NCBI RefSeq assembly: GCF_029229925.1 | Contig: NZ_CP107254.1 | Span: 558,001-622,000, forward strand | Direction of reading: 5' to 3' | DNA from: Halorhabdus sp. BNX81 | Lineage (GTDB): Archaea > Halobacteriota > Halobacteria > Halobacteriales > Haloarculaceae | Length of the DNA stretch: 64,000 bases | Shown here: positions 18,509 through 27,392 of the stretch, piece by piece | How positions within the stretch are numbered: the stretch's first letter is position 1 | How the letters are laid out: each line of letters starts with the position of its first letter | Translations under genes and position numbers: made by a program | The notes under the pieces: model-generated | Databases searched by the model: none | Seen by the model: only the letters and a program-made list of their open reading frames with translations | Told to the model about the DNA's origin: nothing

Positions 18509-19708
18509 TCAAGCGTCCGCGGCCCACGGCTGTCCGTCAGCCATCCGATAGACGCTTCTCGCCGCCACCAGCGCGATCGCGATCTCGAGTCCGCCGGCGG
18601 TCAGGAACGCCGCGAGAAAGCCGTAGCGATCGGTGACGACGCCGCCGACGAGAAAGCCCGAGAGCATGCCGAGGCTGCCGAAGACGTTGAACCCGCCCAT
18701 GGCCGCGCCGCGCTCGCTCGCCGGGACCAGATCGGTGACCAGGGCCATCGTCGCCGGCGCGACCGCCGCCCCGCAGACGCCGACGACGACCATCAACGCC
18801 GCCGCGAGGACGAACACCGGCGCGAGGCCGACGGCGATGATCGTGACGCCGTAAAGAAGCGACCCGACGACCACCGGGACAAACCGACCGACTCGATCCG
18901 AGAACTGTCCCATGTGGTACTGCAGGGCCGCGAAGGGCAAGAAGAACAGCGCCAGCGTCACGCCTGCCACTGCCGGCCCAACGTCGAAGGCATCGGTGAA
19001 GTACGCGACGCCAGTGAGCGCGAAGAAGCCGGCCGTCAGGCGATCGATGAACCCGAACGCGTAGGGCACGAACAGCGCCGGCCGACCGCGTAGCCGATCG
19101 AGAAGCGGTGCGAGTTCGATGCTACCCTCGGGCGTCCGGTCCGGGACCGTCGCCGCGAGCAGCGCTGCGCCGCCCAGGACGGCCGCACCGGCGTACAGTG
19201 GGGCCAGCGGGTCAACCGTGGACAGCAAGCCGCCAGTGGTCGATCCCAGCGCCGCACCGGACCCGATCGCGGCACCGGCAGCCCCCATGTTCCGCCCGTG
19301 GCCGCCTGTGAGGTCCATCAACTTCGTGATCGACAGCGAGAATGCGCCGATGGTGAACGCACCGCCGAGGACCCGTAGCGCCAGCACACCGCCGAAAGCC
19401 ACGCCGAAGTCCGGTGCGAACGCCACGGCGAGGTAGCTGGCCGCGCCGCCCGCAGCGCCGGCGACGACCAGCGGCGTCCGTCGGCCGATGGCGTCGCTCG
19501 CCAGGCCCCACACGACCGCGACGCTGACGAACGCGCCGAACTCGGCGACCAGAAACCACGTCCGGGCCAGGATGGAGCTACCACCCCCTAAAGCGCGGAC
19601 GACCTCCTCCAGGCCGGGATAGAGCAACACCTGCGAGACCAGTACCGCCCAGACGACGACCGCGAGACGCGTCCGCTCGGTCATAGGCGGTGTCCGGGTA
19701 ACTGCCAT
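18509..19708 (-). CDS. MFS transporter
   Basis: 399 residues with about 12 hydrophobic segments. The loop GLASDAIGRRTPLVVAG between helices 2 and 3 is the MFS signature; FSDRVGRFVPVVVG is its echo in the second half. Ends 21 bases from the convergent phosphorylase operon. Substrate unknown; its position suggests an oligosaccharide or drug exporter/importer but nothing in the sequence fixes this. A second ATG (19684, MTERTRLA) is an equally good start. Confidence 0.85.
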   Translation of the reverse strand: MAVTRTPPMTERTRLAVVVWAVLVSQVLLYPGLEEVVRALGGGSSILARTWFLVAEFGAFVSVAVVWGLASDAIGRRTPLVVAGAAGGAASYLAVAFAPDFGVAFGGVLALRVLGGAFTIGAFSLSITKLMDLTGGHGRNMGAAGAAIGSGAALGSTTGGLLSTVDPLAPLYAGAAVLGGAALLAATVPDRTPEGSIELAPLLDRLRGRPALFVPYAFGFIDRLTAGFFALTGVAYFTDAFDVGPAVAGVTLALFFLPFAALQYHMGQFSDRVGRFVPVVVGSLLYGVTIIAVGLAPVFVLAAALMVVVGVCGAAVAPATMALVTDLVPASERGAAMGGFNVFGSLGMLSGFLVGGVVTDRYGFLAAFLTAGGLEIAIALVAARSVYRMADGQPWAADA

Positions 19709-19885
19709 CCGTCGTCGCGCTGCCCAGCACCGCTATCCGGGGCCGTCACAGCGGGCCAATCAGCCAGCACCCTCATCACCTGACTGGATGGGTCCGCCAC
19801 GTTTCAATGGTCGGCCTCAACTCTTCCGGCGACGTGCCCGCCCCCACTCTTCTCCCCCGTCGGACCACGTCCGGGATCGATCGCG

Positions 19886-20167
19886 CTACAGCGACACTGG
19901 CTCGTACCACTCGGCGTCCGGGAGCGGTGGGTCACGATCGCTGTAGTACTTCCGGCCGATCGCCCCCTCGCTGACCGACGACAGCACCGTCTGGCGTGCC
20001 TCCCGCTGGCTCCGGAGCGTTCCGGCCTCACACCGATCGATGGCCTCGCCGACCGTCTCCTTGCCGGTCTGCAACGCCAGTACGTGATCCCCGCAATGCT
20101 CGACGACGTCCGCACACTTCGCCGGATATGACACGTCTTCGAGGGCTTGTTCGACATCGAGGTACAT
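19886..20167 (-). CDS. small haloarchaeal protein (DUF5789-like)
   Basis: 93 residues, starting MYLDVEQALEDVSYPAKCADVVEHCGD; this opening resembles, from memory, the haloarchaeal DUF5789 family of unknown function. The middle (KETVGEAIDRCEAGTLRSQ) is helical and the end is acidic. Start chosen at 20167: a TATA-like CTATATAATGG at 20209-20219 lies ~45 bases upstream, implying a short leader. The open frame continues upstream to 20560 but that part has no protein-like character. Confidence 0.65.
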   Translation of the reverse strand: MYLDVEQALEDVSYPAKCADVVEHCGDHVLALQTGKETVGEAIDRCEAGTLRSQREARQTVLSSVSEGAIGRKYYSDRDPPLPDAEWYEPVSL

Positions 20168-20668
20168 CACGACCCCGTTATGCGGGCGCGTTAATTGATA
20201 CCATGCCATTATATAGTGGTCCTTTATATGTTCGTGTGACAGGACGGGTTCAAGTACCCGGATTGACCAGTGGGGATCGGCCTGTCCGCCGGGACGAACT
20301 CCACAGGTGGCCGTCATCCGGCGGCTGTTTGGTGTCTCTCCGCTGGTGGTCTCGCGATCCGCGGGAATCGGTGCCGTCCCGCGTGTACCCTCCATGGATG
20401 GCCGAGCGACGAGCGTTGTCAGACGGTGAAAAGCGCTTACAGGCCATCGACGCCGCAAAACGATCCACTCGTTTAACAGGCCTCTCCGCTCACTGTCGAA
20501 ATGGGCCGGGACGCCCCCGTCCCCGGCCAGGATAGGTCTTGGACCTGTCTGGATCTCCATGCACGGTGGCGCGACGAGTTCGCCCCCCGAACTCGCCGCC
20601 CACCGCGTATCGACGCCGGGTTCGACCCCCTTCCCGGCATCCCCTTTCCCCTTTTCGTGAACTCATAG
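20168..20668. other. intergenic region with a strong hairpin
   Basis: About 500 bases without a convincing gene. The only structure I see is a hairpin at 20574-20594 (CGAGTTCG, six C, CGAACTCG), whose flanks GGTGGCG and CGCCGCCCACC extend the pairing. It is not followed by a T-run, so it is not an obvious terminator. The stretch GGGTTCGACCCCC at about 20623 looks like a tRNA T-loop but no tRNA fold surrounds it. Confidence 0.4.
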
Positions 20669-20884
20669 GGCGGTGTTCAGATAAGCACCGAGTAAGAAGC
20701 CTGTTTTCTCTGCTAATCAGCCAAATCCTGGCGGAATGAAAGGGCGAGCCAGTTTCGGGAACCCCGACGAAGTAAGCACTGCAGGGCGCGTAGCGCCCGA
20801 AGCGCGCAACGAGTCGCGGGACCGAAACTGGCGAGGGCTTTCAGAGTGGTTTCCATCTTTTCAGATCCTTATCTGAACACTATC
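20669..20884. mobile_element. 216-bp MITE, copy 1
   Basis: Non-coding element bounded by imperfect inverted ends sharing GTGTTCAGATAAG (left GGCGGTGTTCAG..., right ...CTGAACACTATC) and flanked by a perfect 8-bp direct repeat ACTCATAG (20661-20668 and 20885-20892). The second copy at 61489-61704 has the same length and its own 8-bp duplication. The core has an imperfect long hairpin (GAGCCAGTTTCGG with CCGAAACTGGCGAG) and no ORF. Eight-bp duplications fit IS6-family transposition; the parent element is not in the window. Confidence 0.85.
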
Positions 20885-21179
20885 ACTCATAGGCGTGCCT
20901 GTTCTGGGCCTGTTGCTCGTTGACGGGAGTCGCCACTGTGTCTCCGAAGGGGTCGTGCCTGGGGTGCAGCCGGAATGTGACGTGGGTGTTCGGTCCTGTA
21001 GGGGATCGCACGCACGGGGAGGACACAACCATACTACTGCGAGCGGATAGACACGTATCGTGAGCAAGCCGACGTGTTTGCGCGTGCCTGCGGGAGGCTC
21101 GGCTACGCGATATGGGATACTTCGTCCGTTGCGAGCGTGTGAGAAAAAACCGCGAGAAAATAGATGCTACGGCGCTACG

Positions 21180-21683
21180 TCAGGGTTCGTAGGTGTTGAT
21201 GACCTGGCTCTGGTCGCCTTCTGGGTCTTGCCAGATGAGTTCGACCGTCGCACCGGAGAGATCCAGCGTGTCCGGAGAGGCAGCACTCCAGTCGCTGCCC
21301 CCAGATGGGTCAAAGTCATTTTCGTCCATAACGACCTCATCTGAAGCGCCCATGTCGTCGGACCTACCCAAGTCGTCAGCAAAATTGAGATCGACATCCG
21401 AATTTGTCGTGTTGCCGACGCCACTAACGGAAAGCACGTATTCACTAGGCACGGCTTCTCCGCCGCCTTCATGCGTCAACGTGAAGCTATCGTGTCCCGT
21501 CGTCTGAATATCAAAGCTCGCGTCCCAGTTCGCGTTCGCGGGCGTACTCTCGCTTGGCCCCATGTTCATCACGAAGGTCGCGATCACTGCGGCCAGGATC
21601 ACAGTAATCGCCACCATCAGGATTACGCCGATGACCGGCGAGACACCACGATCGTCGTCGAAGAGATAATCTTTCAGATTCAT
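21180..21683 (-). CDS. archaeal type IV pilin (PilA-like), copy A
   Basis: 167 residues with an archaeal class III signal: charged DDDRG, then VSPVIGVILMVAITVILAAV; PibD should cut after the Gly so that the hydrophobic helix forms the pilus core. The exposed part is Ser/Asp/Gly-rich beta structure ending ELIWQDPEGDQSQVINTYEP. It follows the paralogue after four bases, so they are probably co-transcribed. Likely a minor or adhesion pilin; no biogenesis genes (pilB/pilC) are in the window. Confidence 0.9.
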   Translation of the reverse strand: MNLKDYLFDDDRGVSPVIGVILMVAITVILAAVIATFVMNMGPSESTPANANWDASFDIQTTGHDSFTLTHEGGGEAVPSEYVLSVSGVGNTTNSDVDLNFADDLGRSDDMGASDEVVMDENDFDPSGGSDWSAASPDTLDLSGATVELIWQDPEGDQSQVINTYEP

Positions 21684-21687
21684 GGGT

Positions 21688-22203
21688 TTATGGCTCGTAG
21701 GTGTCGATAATTTGAGTCTGGTCGCCCTCAGGGTCTTCCCAGATCAGCTGAATCTCATTGATATCTGTAACTACACCACTATCCAGGTGAACATAGCTAG
21801 CGGGGAGATCCGCATCAGCGATTGTCGTAGAGCCACTCGCATTGAAGACTTTCACAGTATCTGATGCGGACATTTCGGAGCCTGAGCTGTAGCCATCAAC
21901 GTCTGTAAATTGGATTGTTTCGGATGATCCGGCCACGTCAATTTTTAGCTTATATTCATCTACTGCAGCCGCACCACCACCTTCATGCGTCAACTGTGAG
22001 TAGATATCCACGTCACCCCCGGACGTGGCTTTTTCTTCACTCCAGTCCCAGTTCGCGTTCGCGGGCGTACTCTCGCTTGGCCCCATATTCATCACGAAGG
22101 TCGCGATCACCGCGGCCAGGATCACGGTGATCGCCACCATCAGGATGACCCCAATTACTGGCGATACGCCTGTGTCGTCGTCGAGTAGGGATTTCAAATC
22201 CAT
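21688..22203 (-). CDS. archaeal type IV pilin (PilA-like), copy B
   Basis: 171 residues, first gene of the tandem pair. The signal and core helix (DDDTGVSPVIGVILMVAITV through ATFVMNMGPSESTPANANWD) are almost identical to copy A, while the head domains diverge, sharing mainly the end LIWEDPEGDQTQIIDTYEP. This pattern suggests duplication with head-domain diversification. The product would be processed by PibD and assembled into surface pili. Confidence 0.9.
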   Translation of the reverse strand: MDLKSLLDDDTGVSPVIGVILMVAITVILAAVIATFVMNMGPSESTPANANWDWSEEKATSGGDVDIYSQLTHEGGGAAAVDEYKLKIDVAGSSETIQFTDVDGYSSGSEMSASDTVKVFNASGSTTIADADLPASYVHLDSGVVTDINEIQLIWEDPEGDQTQIIDTYEP

Positions 22204-22523
22204 ACAGTGATAGGATACACAACAGGGTATAAAAATCGGGACGGATCGTTTTGGGGTCGACAGGCTTTTTCAGCCCGTGTAATTACCGTCTCACTCCAGT
22301 ATCACCGTCTGATAATGGCTCGCCGTATGGCGATTCAGTGAACAGACGCCCCGTGTTACACGATTGCTCCGGGTCGGCGGATTCGATCCGTGATTTTGCG
22401 GGGGTCTTGCTGGCATTGCACCGCCGAAAAATACTTTTGAACTTACAATTGGTGGTGTAACGACCATCTCCACCAGTCCGTCACCGGCAATGCTGCCGTG
22501 GTGGGTGCCGCCTGCTCAGGACG

Positions 22524-22767
22524 TCTGTTCGTCGCAGAAGTAGTCCTGGGAGGATTCGAACCGTCTGAAAGCTCGCTCCGCTCGCTTTCCGGGGTTCGAA
22601 TCTCAGGGACATTTGCGACTCACGATGTTGTTCGTCGCAAAATAGTCCTGGGAGGATTCGAACCTCGGTCACTCCGCGCCGCTCCGTTCCCTGCTTCGAA
22701 TCCTCGTAGATACTTCTCGCTCACGAGTTTGTTCGCGAGAAAGTAGTCCTGGGAGGATTCGAACCTC
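22524..22767 (-). repeat. three tandem copies of the tRNA-Gln 3' end (candidate att sites)
   Basis: The plus-strand sequence TAGTCCTGGGAGGATTCGAA occurs at 22541, 22643 and 22744, i.e. every ~101-102 bases. The last copy is the T-arm/acceptor end of the tRNA-Gln gene. Each copy is preceded by a similar GTTCGTCGCAGAAG / GTTCGTCGCAAAA / GTTCGCGAGAAAG, so the sequence just past the tRNA is repeated too. This is the pattern left by integrases that use tRNA 3' ends, with successive or excised elements. No integrase gene is present. Confidence 0.75.
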
Positions 22768-22816
22768 CGTCGAGGGCCCCAGAAGCCCGCATGATTGGCC
22801 ACTACACCACAGGACT
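22744..22816 (-). tRNA. tRNA-Gln (anticodon CUG)
   Basis: 73 nt on the minus strand without encoded CCA. Acceptor arms AGTCCTG and CAGGACT pair fully with A as discriminator. D-arm GTGGTGTAGTGGCCAATCAT, anticodon loop TTCTGGG (anticodon CTG), long T-stem GGAGG-TTCGAAT-CCTCC. It has no intron. The lowest pair of the anticodon stem (C-T) is mismatched. Followed downstream by further copies of its own 3' end. Confidence 0.93.
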
Positions 22817-23023
22817 TCATCCGTGTATATCCGGTTGTCGTACTTGAGTTTTGCGAACCGTATCTCCCGTTAACCGACCGGGGCATATCACCTCCCGCCT
22901 GCCGCTACGCCCGGCGTCTCGACGTGTTCCTTTCGATGGCAATTCGCACAAGGAACCTCGAAGCCGGCGATTTCGGTCCGGACAGTCGAAATACGCTTGT
23001 CATTTCCCGCCCTACGCTGCGGC

Positions 23024-23707
23024 ATGGATCGCCGGACCATCATCGCGGAACTCGACGTCACCTCCCCACGGGTTGTGCTCGGCCCGACGCTCGCGAGCGA
23101 CTGCGACGTCACCGTCTATGCCGAACGGCTGCCCGTCTCCCACGAGGGGACGACCTGGTTTCACGTGACCGTCCTGGCTGCGGACTTCGACGCGTTCGAG
23201 GAGGTCCTCGCGACGGATCCGACTGTCGCCAACAGTGAGGTCTTCGCTGCCTACGGCGACCGGCGGACGTACCGGCTTACGATCGCGCCGGAGGTGCCGG
23301 TGCTGACCGAACACGTCGCCAGTTTCGGCGACGAACTGCTCGACCTCCGCTCGACGGCCGACGGCTGGCGCGTCCGCATTCGGACGACCGACCGCGGCTC
23401 GATTCGCGAATTTCTGGCGTTCTGTGCCGAGCAGGACATCGACTGCCGACTTGCTCGGGTCTTCGAAGCGAGCGATCCGGTCGGCGAGATGGCCGTGCCC
23501 GTCGAACGCGACGCCTTCGACCTTCTGGCGACCGCTTTCGACGCCGGCTACTTCGAGGTCCCACGCGAGACCTCACTTGCCGAACTCGCCGACCGCTTCG
23601 ACGTCTCCGAGTCGACGATGTCCGTCCGACTCCGCCGGGCGCTGGGTCACGTCGTTGCAAGTCTCGTCGCCGCGGACGCATCTGCCGAGACGACTGACAG
23701 CGAGTAA
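23024..23707 (+). CDS. Bat-like HTH transcriptional regulator
   Basis: 227 residues. The C-terminal ~55 residues (LATAFDAGYFEVPRETSLAE then LADRFDVSESTMSVRLRRAL) are the HTH_10 domain of the haloarchaeal Bat family. The N-terminal part is the usual Bat-associated ligand or signal domain without a PAS/GAF motif. Likely cytoplasmic DNA-binding regulator; target unknown. I use the ATG at 23024; an ATG at 22997 adds nine residues. Confidence 0.85.
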   Translation: MDRRTIIAELDVTSPRVVLGPTLASDCDVTVYAERLPVSHEGTTWFHVTVLAADFDAFEEVLATDPTVANSEVFAAYGDRRTYRLTIAPEVPVLTEHVASFGDELLDLRSTADGWRVRIRTTDRGSIREFLAFCAEQDIDCRLARVFEASDPVGEMAVPVERDAFDLLATAFDAGYFEVPRETSLAELADRFDVSESTMSVRLRRALGHVVASLVAADASAETTDSE

Positions 23708-23798
23708 TCGGGTTTCGAGGCCACCGGCGCCTTGCTTATAAAGTCCGGAATATTTCGACAGAGATGGCATCCGATGGTACCGCCTACCATATACTGTC

Positions 23799-23942
23799 AT
23801 GAAACGGAACGTAACTATCGATGCCCGTGGCGGCCAACACGATCGCCCTGACGTTCGGCTAACCGTCGAGATCGCCGGACGGCGACTCGTCTATGCGGAA
23901 AGCGATCTCGAGTCCGTCGGCTTTACCGCAAACGAGTTATAA
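23799..23942 (+). CDS. 47-residue hypothetical protein
   Basis: A short complete frame, MKRNVTIDARGGQHDRPDV followed by RLTVEIAGRRLVYAESDLE, ending in TAA at 23942. Residue use is plausible for a small beta-strand protein, and a TATA-like sequence (CTTATAAAG, about 23733) lies upstream. Its last six bases overlap the end of the convergent gene at 23937. No family recognised. Confidence 0.45.
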   Translation: MKRNVTIDARGGQHDRPDVRLTVEIAGRRLVYAESDLESVGFTANEL

Positions 23943-24704
23943 GGAGACCTCTTCGAGCGAGTCGGATTCGGCGGTGACCTCCTGGTTGAACGCCGCGACG
24001 AAACCGGCGAAGTTCGGGGCGTGAGCGCGCAGGTCATGCGCCGAGGGGGGCTGATACTGTGAGAGGAGATAGATCCCGCCTTCGCCGCCGACCCGGAGGT
24101 AACTGGTCCGGCCGTCCTCCCACTTGAGTTCCCAGCGTGAGCCCCCGGAGCCGGAACTACCGCGTCTCGATCCGCCGGAGCCACCGTTGTCTGTCACGCG
24201 TGCCGAAAACGTCCCGTAGTCGCCGCCCTCGTAGCGCTGGAGCTGGCGCGCCATAGCGTCGGTCGCCTCGCGCATCTGGCCGAGGATCCGTTCGCGTTCC
24301 GCGACCACGCTATCGACCGATTCGATGGCGGGGAAGTCGCTGTTCACGTCGTCGAGCACGCCCGCGAGCGAGCGGACGTGGTCGTTGAACGCCGCCACGA
24401 ACGCGTCGTAATCCGCCATCGCCGTTGCGAGGGCGTCCGGCTCGGGCGGTTGCTGGGTCGAGACGACGTAGACGTCCGCCCCCCGACCGTCGAAGCGGAG
24501 GTACTGGACGTCGCCGGCCTCGTATTTGAGTGTCCAGGTCCCCGCCTCCGTCTCGAAGTCCGCCTGGCCGTAGTCGCCACCCTGCAGTCGGGCGAGTTCG
24601 CGGGCGATCCGGCCGGCGTGTTCGGTGACTTCGGCGACCACCTCGTCGCGGCGCTCGGCGGCGGCCTCGGTCCCGACGATCTCGCTGTCCAGACCAGTCG
24701 TCAT
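23937..24704 (-). CDS. uncharacterised protein with an internal domain duplication
   Basis: 255 residues from ATG 24704. Two homologous halves of ~100 residues: the first has [28 protein letters not shown] and [11 protein letters not shown]; the second has [31 protein letters not shown] and [12 protein letters not shown] Gly/Ser-rich insert ([14 protein letters not shown]) sits within the second half. No transmembrane segment or signal. Divergent from purO with ~100 bases between. I do not recognise the family. Confidence 0.7.
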   Translation of the reverse strand: MTTGLDSEIVGTEAAAERRDEVVAEVTEHAGRIARELARLQGGDYGQADFETEAGTWTLKYEAGDVQYLRFDGRGADVYVVSTQQPPEPDALATAMADYDAFVAAFNDHVRSLAGVLDDVNSDFPAIESVDSVVAERERILGQMREATDAMARQLQRYEGGDYGTFSARVTDNGGSGGSRRGSSGSGGSRWELKWEDGRTSYLRVGGEGGIYLLSQYQPPSAHDLRAHAPNFAGFVAAFNQEVTAESDSLEEVSL

Positions 24705-24804
24705 TGCCACTGGAGAGGAACTCAGAGCGGATAACGCCACCGAGTCCGATGCTGTCGATCGCGGAACCGACACCTACTTTCCGGTCTGCGTCTCAGGAGG
24801 GAAC

Positions 24805-25404
24805 ATGTACGTCGGACGATTCGTCGTCGTAGCCCCGGAGGTCGGCGCGTATCGCGTCTCCTCCCGCTCGTTTCCCAACCGCAAGGCCGTCGATCGCGAC
24901 GGGACGATCACCGTCGCGCCGACGGCAGACGCCCCCGAGACGGACAACCCTTACATCTCCTACAACGCGGTCCGGCTGACCGACCGCGGCGCGGTGATCG
25001 GCAACGGCAGTCATGTCGATCCCATCGCCGAGAAACTCGCACTGGGGACGCCGGCCCGCGACGCCCTGGCCGAACCCCTCAAGGCGCTGGACTTCGAGAA
25101 GGACGACTACGACACGCCCCGGATCGCCGGCATCGTCGGCGTTAGCGAGGACGATCCCACTGCTGGCGAGGCCGGCGCAGCCATCGGGATCGTCCGTCGG
25201 GACGCGCTGGTGGTTGAGGCCGTCGAGGAGCCGACGCTCGTGGCGACCTACGAGCGTGACGACCCGGTCCCGTTCGAGCTCGGGGCGAGTGACGCCGCGG
25301 GCGCGGCGCGAGAACTCTACGACCACGAGTTCGAACACGCGGTCTGTGCGGCCGGTGTTTCCGGGTCGGCGGGCGACTACGAGACGGCGATCGTCAACGA
25401 GTGA
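24805..25404 (+). CDS. purO: IMP cyclohydrolase, archaeal type
   Basis: Closes the purine ring: FAICAR to IMP, the last step of de novo IMP synthesis in archaea lacking PurH cyclohydrolase. The start [20 protein letters not shown] and following RSFPNRKA and ISYNAVR are the PurO signature; length 199 matches the family. The ATG at 24805 is preceded by a good Shine-Dalgarno (AGGAGG, 24795-24800), uncommon in this window. Confidence 0.93.
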   Translation: MYVGRFVVVAPEVGAYRVSSRSFPNRKAVDRDGTITVAPTADAPETDNPYISYNAVRLTDRGAVIGNGSHVDPIAEKLALGTPARDALAEPLKALDFEKDDYDTPRIAGIVGVSEDDPTAGEAGAAIGIVRRDALVVEAVEEPTLVATYERDDPVPFELGASDAAGAARELYDHEFEHAVCAAGVSGSAGDYETAIVNE

Positions 25405-25426
25405 TCGACGGGTAGCGTCAGGTCCG

Positions 25427-25432
25427 TTTTTT
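25427..25432 (+). terminator. T-run terminator after purO
   Basis: Six T residues 22 bases past the purO stop, in GTCCGTTTTTTCAG. Oligo-T alone is sufficient for archaeal termination; no hairpin is needed. Confidence 0.4.
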
Positions 25433-25499
25433 CAGCGGTGTCGATACCACGTCAACCGGAGTCAGATCCGTCCCGGGCGACAATTCGGTAGTCACACAT

Positions 25500-26168
25500 T
25501 CAGTCGAGACGATCAAGCGAGCCGTGGAGTTCCTCGTTTTGGATGTGGGTGCAAAACTGTGCACAGAGTCGACAACAGTCGATACCGTCAGTAAACGTTC
25601 GGACGCTGGTGTCCCAGCGAGCGTGCACGGATCCAAGCATCGCACTCCGCACTGATGGTTCGGTCGCGACCATGATCCGTCGCGTTCGCTCCGGTGGAAT
25701 CGCATCTGTTGCAGGTCCGTACATATCATCTGTCGATAACAAATCTTCGAGAACACTCCCGATCTCGATGCCGACACCGAGGTTGTCACCGACCTGTGGG
25801 GCGATAAACACTATTGCATTGCTTGCCCGTGCAAAGGCGATACTCTGACTCGCTGCATCCATTTCATCGAGCGGGATCCCGACGTCAATAGCCAGAAACG
25901 CGTTGAAGCCACGTTCGCGCAGGCAGTCTCTCGTTTCTTCTAGGAGCCGCAGGACTTCGTCTTCGGCGTATTTACCACTGTCTTGGTCCCACGTGGCAAA
26001 CGATGGGGCATCAGTTTTGACGTCGGCGTCAGACGGTAGCAACGAATCGACCTCGAACGTTCGGTATGGCCCCATCAGATAGACGAGAAACCGCTCTCTC
26101 CTGACCGGGGCGAGGGAGTCCGAGTCGCCGACAGCACGAGGAAGGTTCTCGATAATCCGCTGTCGCAT
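25500..26168 (-). CDS. uncharacterised haloarchaeal protein (DUF7509-like)
   Basis: 222 residues. Begins with a helical stretch, then RERFLVYLMGPYRTFEVD, GFNAFLAIDVGIPLDEMDAA, and SNAIVFIAPQVGDNLGVGIE. The layout suggests a Rossmann-like nucleoside 2-deoxyribosyltransferase/TIR-like fold, an impression rather than a proof. From memory it resembles DUF7509. It ends Cys-rich (CCRLCAQFC). Divergent from a winged-helix regulator 111 bases away, a pairing that suggests linked regulation. Confidence 0.6.
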   Translation of the reverse strand: MRQRIIENLPRAVGDSDSLAPVRRERFLVYLMGPYRTFEVDSLLPSDADVKTDAPSFATWDQDSGKYAEDEVLRLLEETRDCLRERGFNAFLAIDVGIPLDEMDAASQSIAFARASNAIVFIAPQVGDNLGVGIEIGSVLEDLLSTDDMYGPATDAIPPERTRRIMVATEPSVRSAMLGSVHARWDTSVRTFTDGIDCCRLCAQFCTHIQNEELHGSLDRLD

Positions 26169-26279
26169 TCGTGTTGAAATTACTTAATGATGGTATATAA
26201 ATCTTCGTCTTTTCAAGAACTCTCTAGTCAAGAACGACTAAGTATGTGGCATCCGATTACTGAACTGAGACAGTTCCAA

Positions 26280-26672
26280 ATGTCAGAGACTGATCGCCAC
26301 CAGACAGACGAGGTTCGTCAGCCGGAGCCCCCGCTGCCGGAAGAGAGCGGATTGACGCTCGAGGAGTACCTCGCGATGCAACAGGCGATCGGCCACCAGA
26401 CGCGGTTTCGAATCGTGCGCGCACTTGTCGCTAATGACGAACTGAGTGCCACCGACCTCAAGTCGACGGTCGAAGCCGAGCCCGGGAATTTCCACTACCA
26501 CCTCGAGCAACTGGTCGACGTCGGACTCGTCGACAAACGGAAGCGACGAACTGCCGATAGCAAGGGATTTTTCACCTACTATCGACCGACAGCGATGGGT
26601 CGTGGCATCCTCGAGTATGGCGTCGAGGAGCTGATGCGGCGCGAACGCGAATTCGACGACGCCTACTCGTAG
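26280..26672 (+). CDS. winged-helix (ArsR-like) transcriptional regulator
   Basis: 130 residues. EEYLAMQQAIGHQTRFRIVR, then LSATDLKSTVEAEPGNFHYH and LVDVGLVDKRKR form a typical ArsR-type winged helix (about 25-105). Start taken at MSETDRHQ; a TATA-like GACTAAGTAT at 26235-26244 lies ~38 bases upstream. Divergent from the DUF7509-like gene, which it may control. Confidence 0.8.
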   Translation: MSETDRHQTDEVRQPEPPLPEESGLTLEEYLAMQQAIGHQTRFRIVRALVANDELSATDLKSTVEAEPGNFHYHLEQLVDVGLVDKRKRRTADSKGFFTYYRPTAMGRGILEYGVEELMRREREFDDAYS

Positions 26673-26687
26673 ATGCCGTGAAAGTGA

Positions 26688-27392
26688 TCAGTCGCTCGGG
26701 ACGACGTTCGGCCCCACCTCGCGGTCCCGGACGAAATGGACGACCGCGTAGACGAACGGCGTGTCGAACACCGCGACGCCGATTTTGACGAGGTACTGAC
26801 CGACGATCAACCCGGCGGCGTCACCCAGTGGTATCCCCTTGAAGAGGATGAAGGCGACGGTGATGAAGATGACCGTGTCGACGAACTGGCTCGTCGCCGT
26901 CGACCCGACGTTGCGCAGCCACAGGAGTCGGCCGTCGGTGCGGTCCCGAAGCCAGTGGAACGTGAAGACGTCGAGGTTCTGGCTGACGAGGTAGGCGAGC
27001 ATGCTCCCGGCGACGACGCCCGTACTCGATCCCAGCACGCTGGCGAACGGTGACTGGTCGACGGGCGAGCCGACAAAGATGGGTGCTTCGATCGCGAGCC
27101 ATACCAGCCCAAGCAGGACGAAGTTCATCGCGAAGGCGACGTTGACCAGTTTGGTCGCCTCGCTGCGGCCGTACAGTTCGGCGTAGCAGTCCGATGCGAA
27201 AAAGGTCACCGCGTAGGCGAAGGCGGCCGCGGGGACGATCAGCGTCGACCCCCTGAGCGGGATCGAGAACGGGATATCGATGCCGACGAGCTTACTCGCG
27301 GTCACCTGGGAGGTGATCAGCGCGGTCACGAAGACCGCGATCAGACCGAGCCGGGCCACCGGCAACGGCGGTGCGGATCGCTCAGTGCTCAT
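26688..27392 (-). CDS. queuosine-precursor / VUT-family transporter (YhhQ-like)
   Basis: 234 residues with 6 hydrophobic segments. FASDCYAELYGRSEA, SQNLDVFTFHWLRDRT and NVGSTATSQFVDTVIFI are characteristic of YhhQ/DUF165 (vitamin uptake-like) carriers, which import queuosine or 7-deazaguanine precursors. In archaea the precursor may serve archaeosine (preQ0). Overlaps the preceding RHH gene by 11 bases, so they are translationally coupled. Confidence 0.85.
   Translation of the reverse strand: MSTERSAPPLPVARLGLIAVFVTALITSQVTASKLVGIDIPFSIPLRGSTLIVPAAAFAYAVTFFASDCYAELYGRSEATKLVNVAFAMNFVLLGLVWLAIEAPIFVGSPVDQSPFASVLGSSTGVVAGSMLAYLVSQNLDVFTFHWLRDRTDGRLLWLRNVGSTATSQFVDTVIFITVAFILFKGIPLGDAAGLIVGQYLVKIGVAVFDTPFVYAVVHFVRDREVGPNVVPSD

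Noticed and set aside
20560-20660. Possible tRNA around GGGTTCGACCCCC
   Set aside because: No acceptor, D- or anticodon stems can be folded around it.
22524-22767. CRISPR array from the regular ~100-bp repeats
   Set aside because: Only three copies, tRNA-derived repeat, spacers share sequence, no cas genes.
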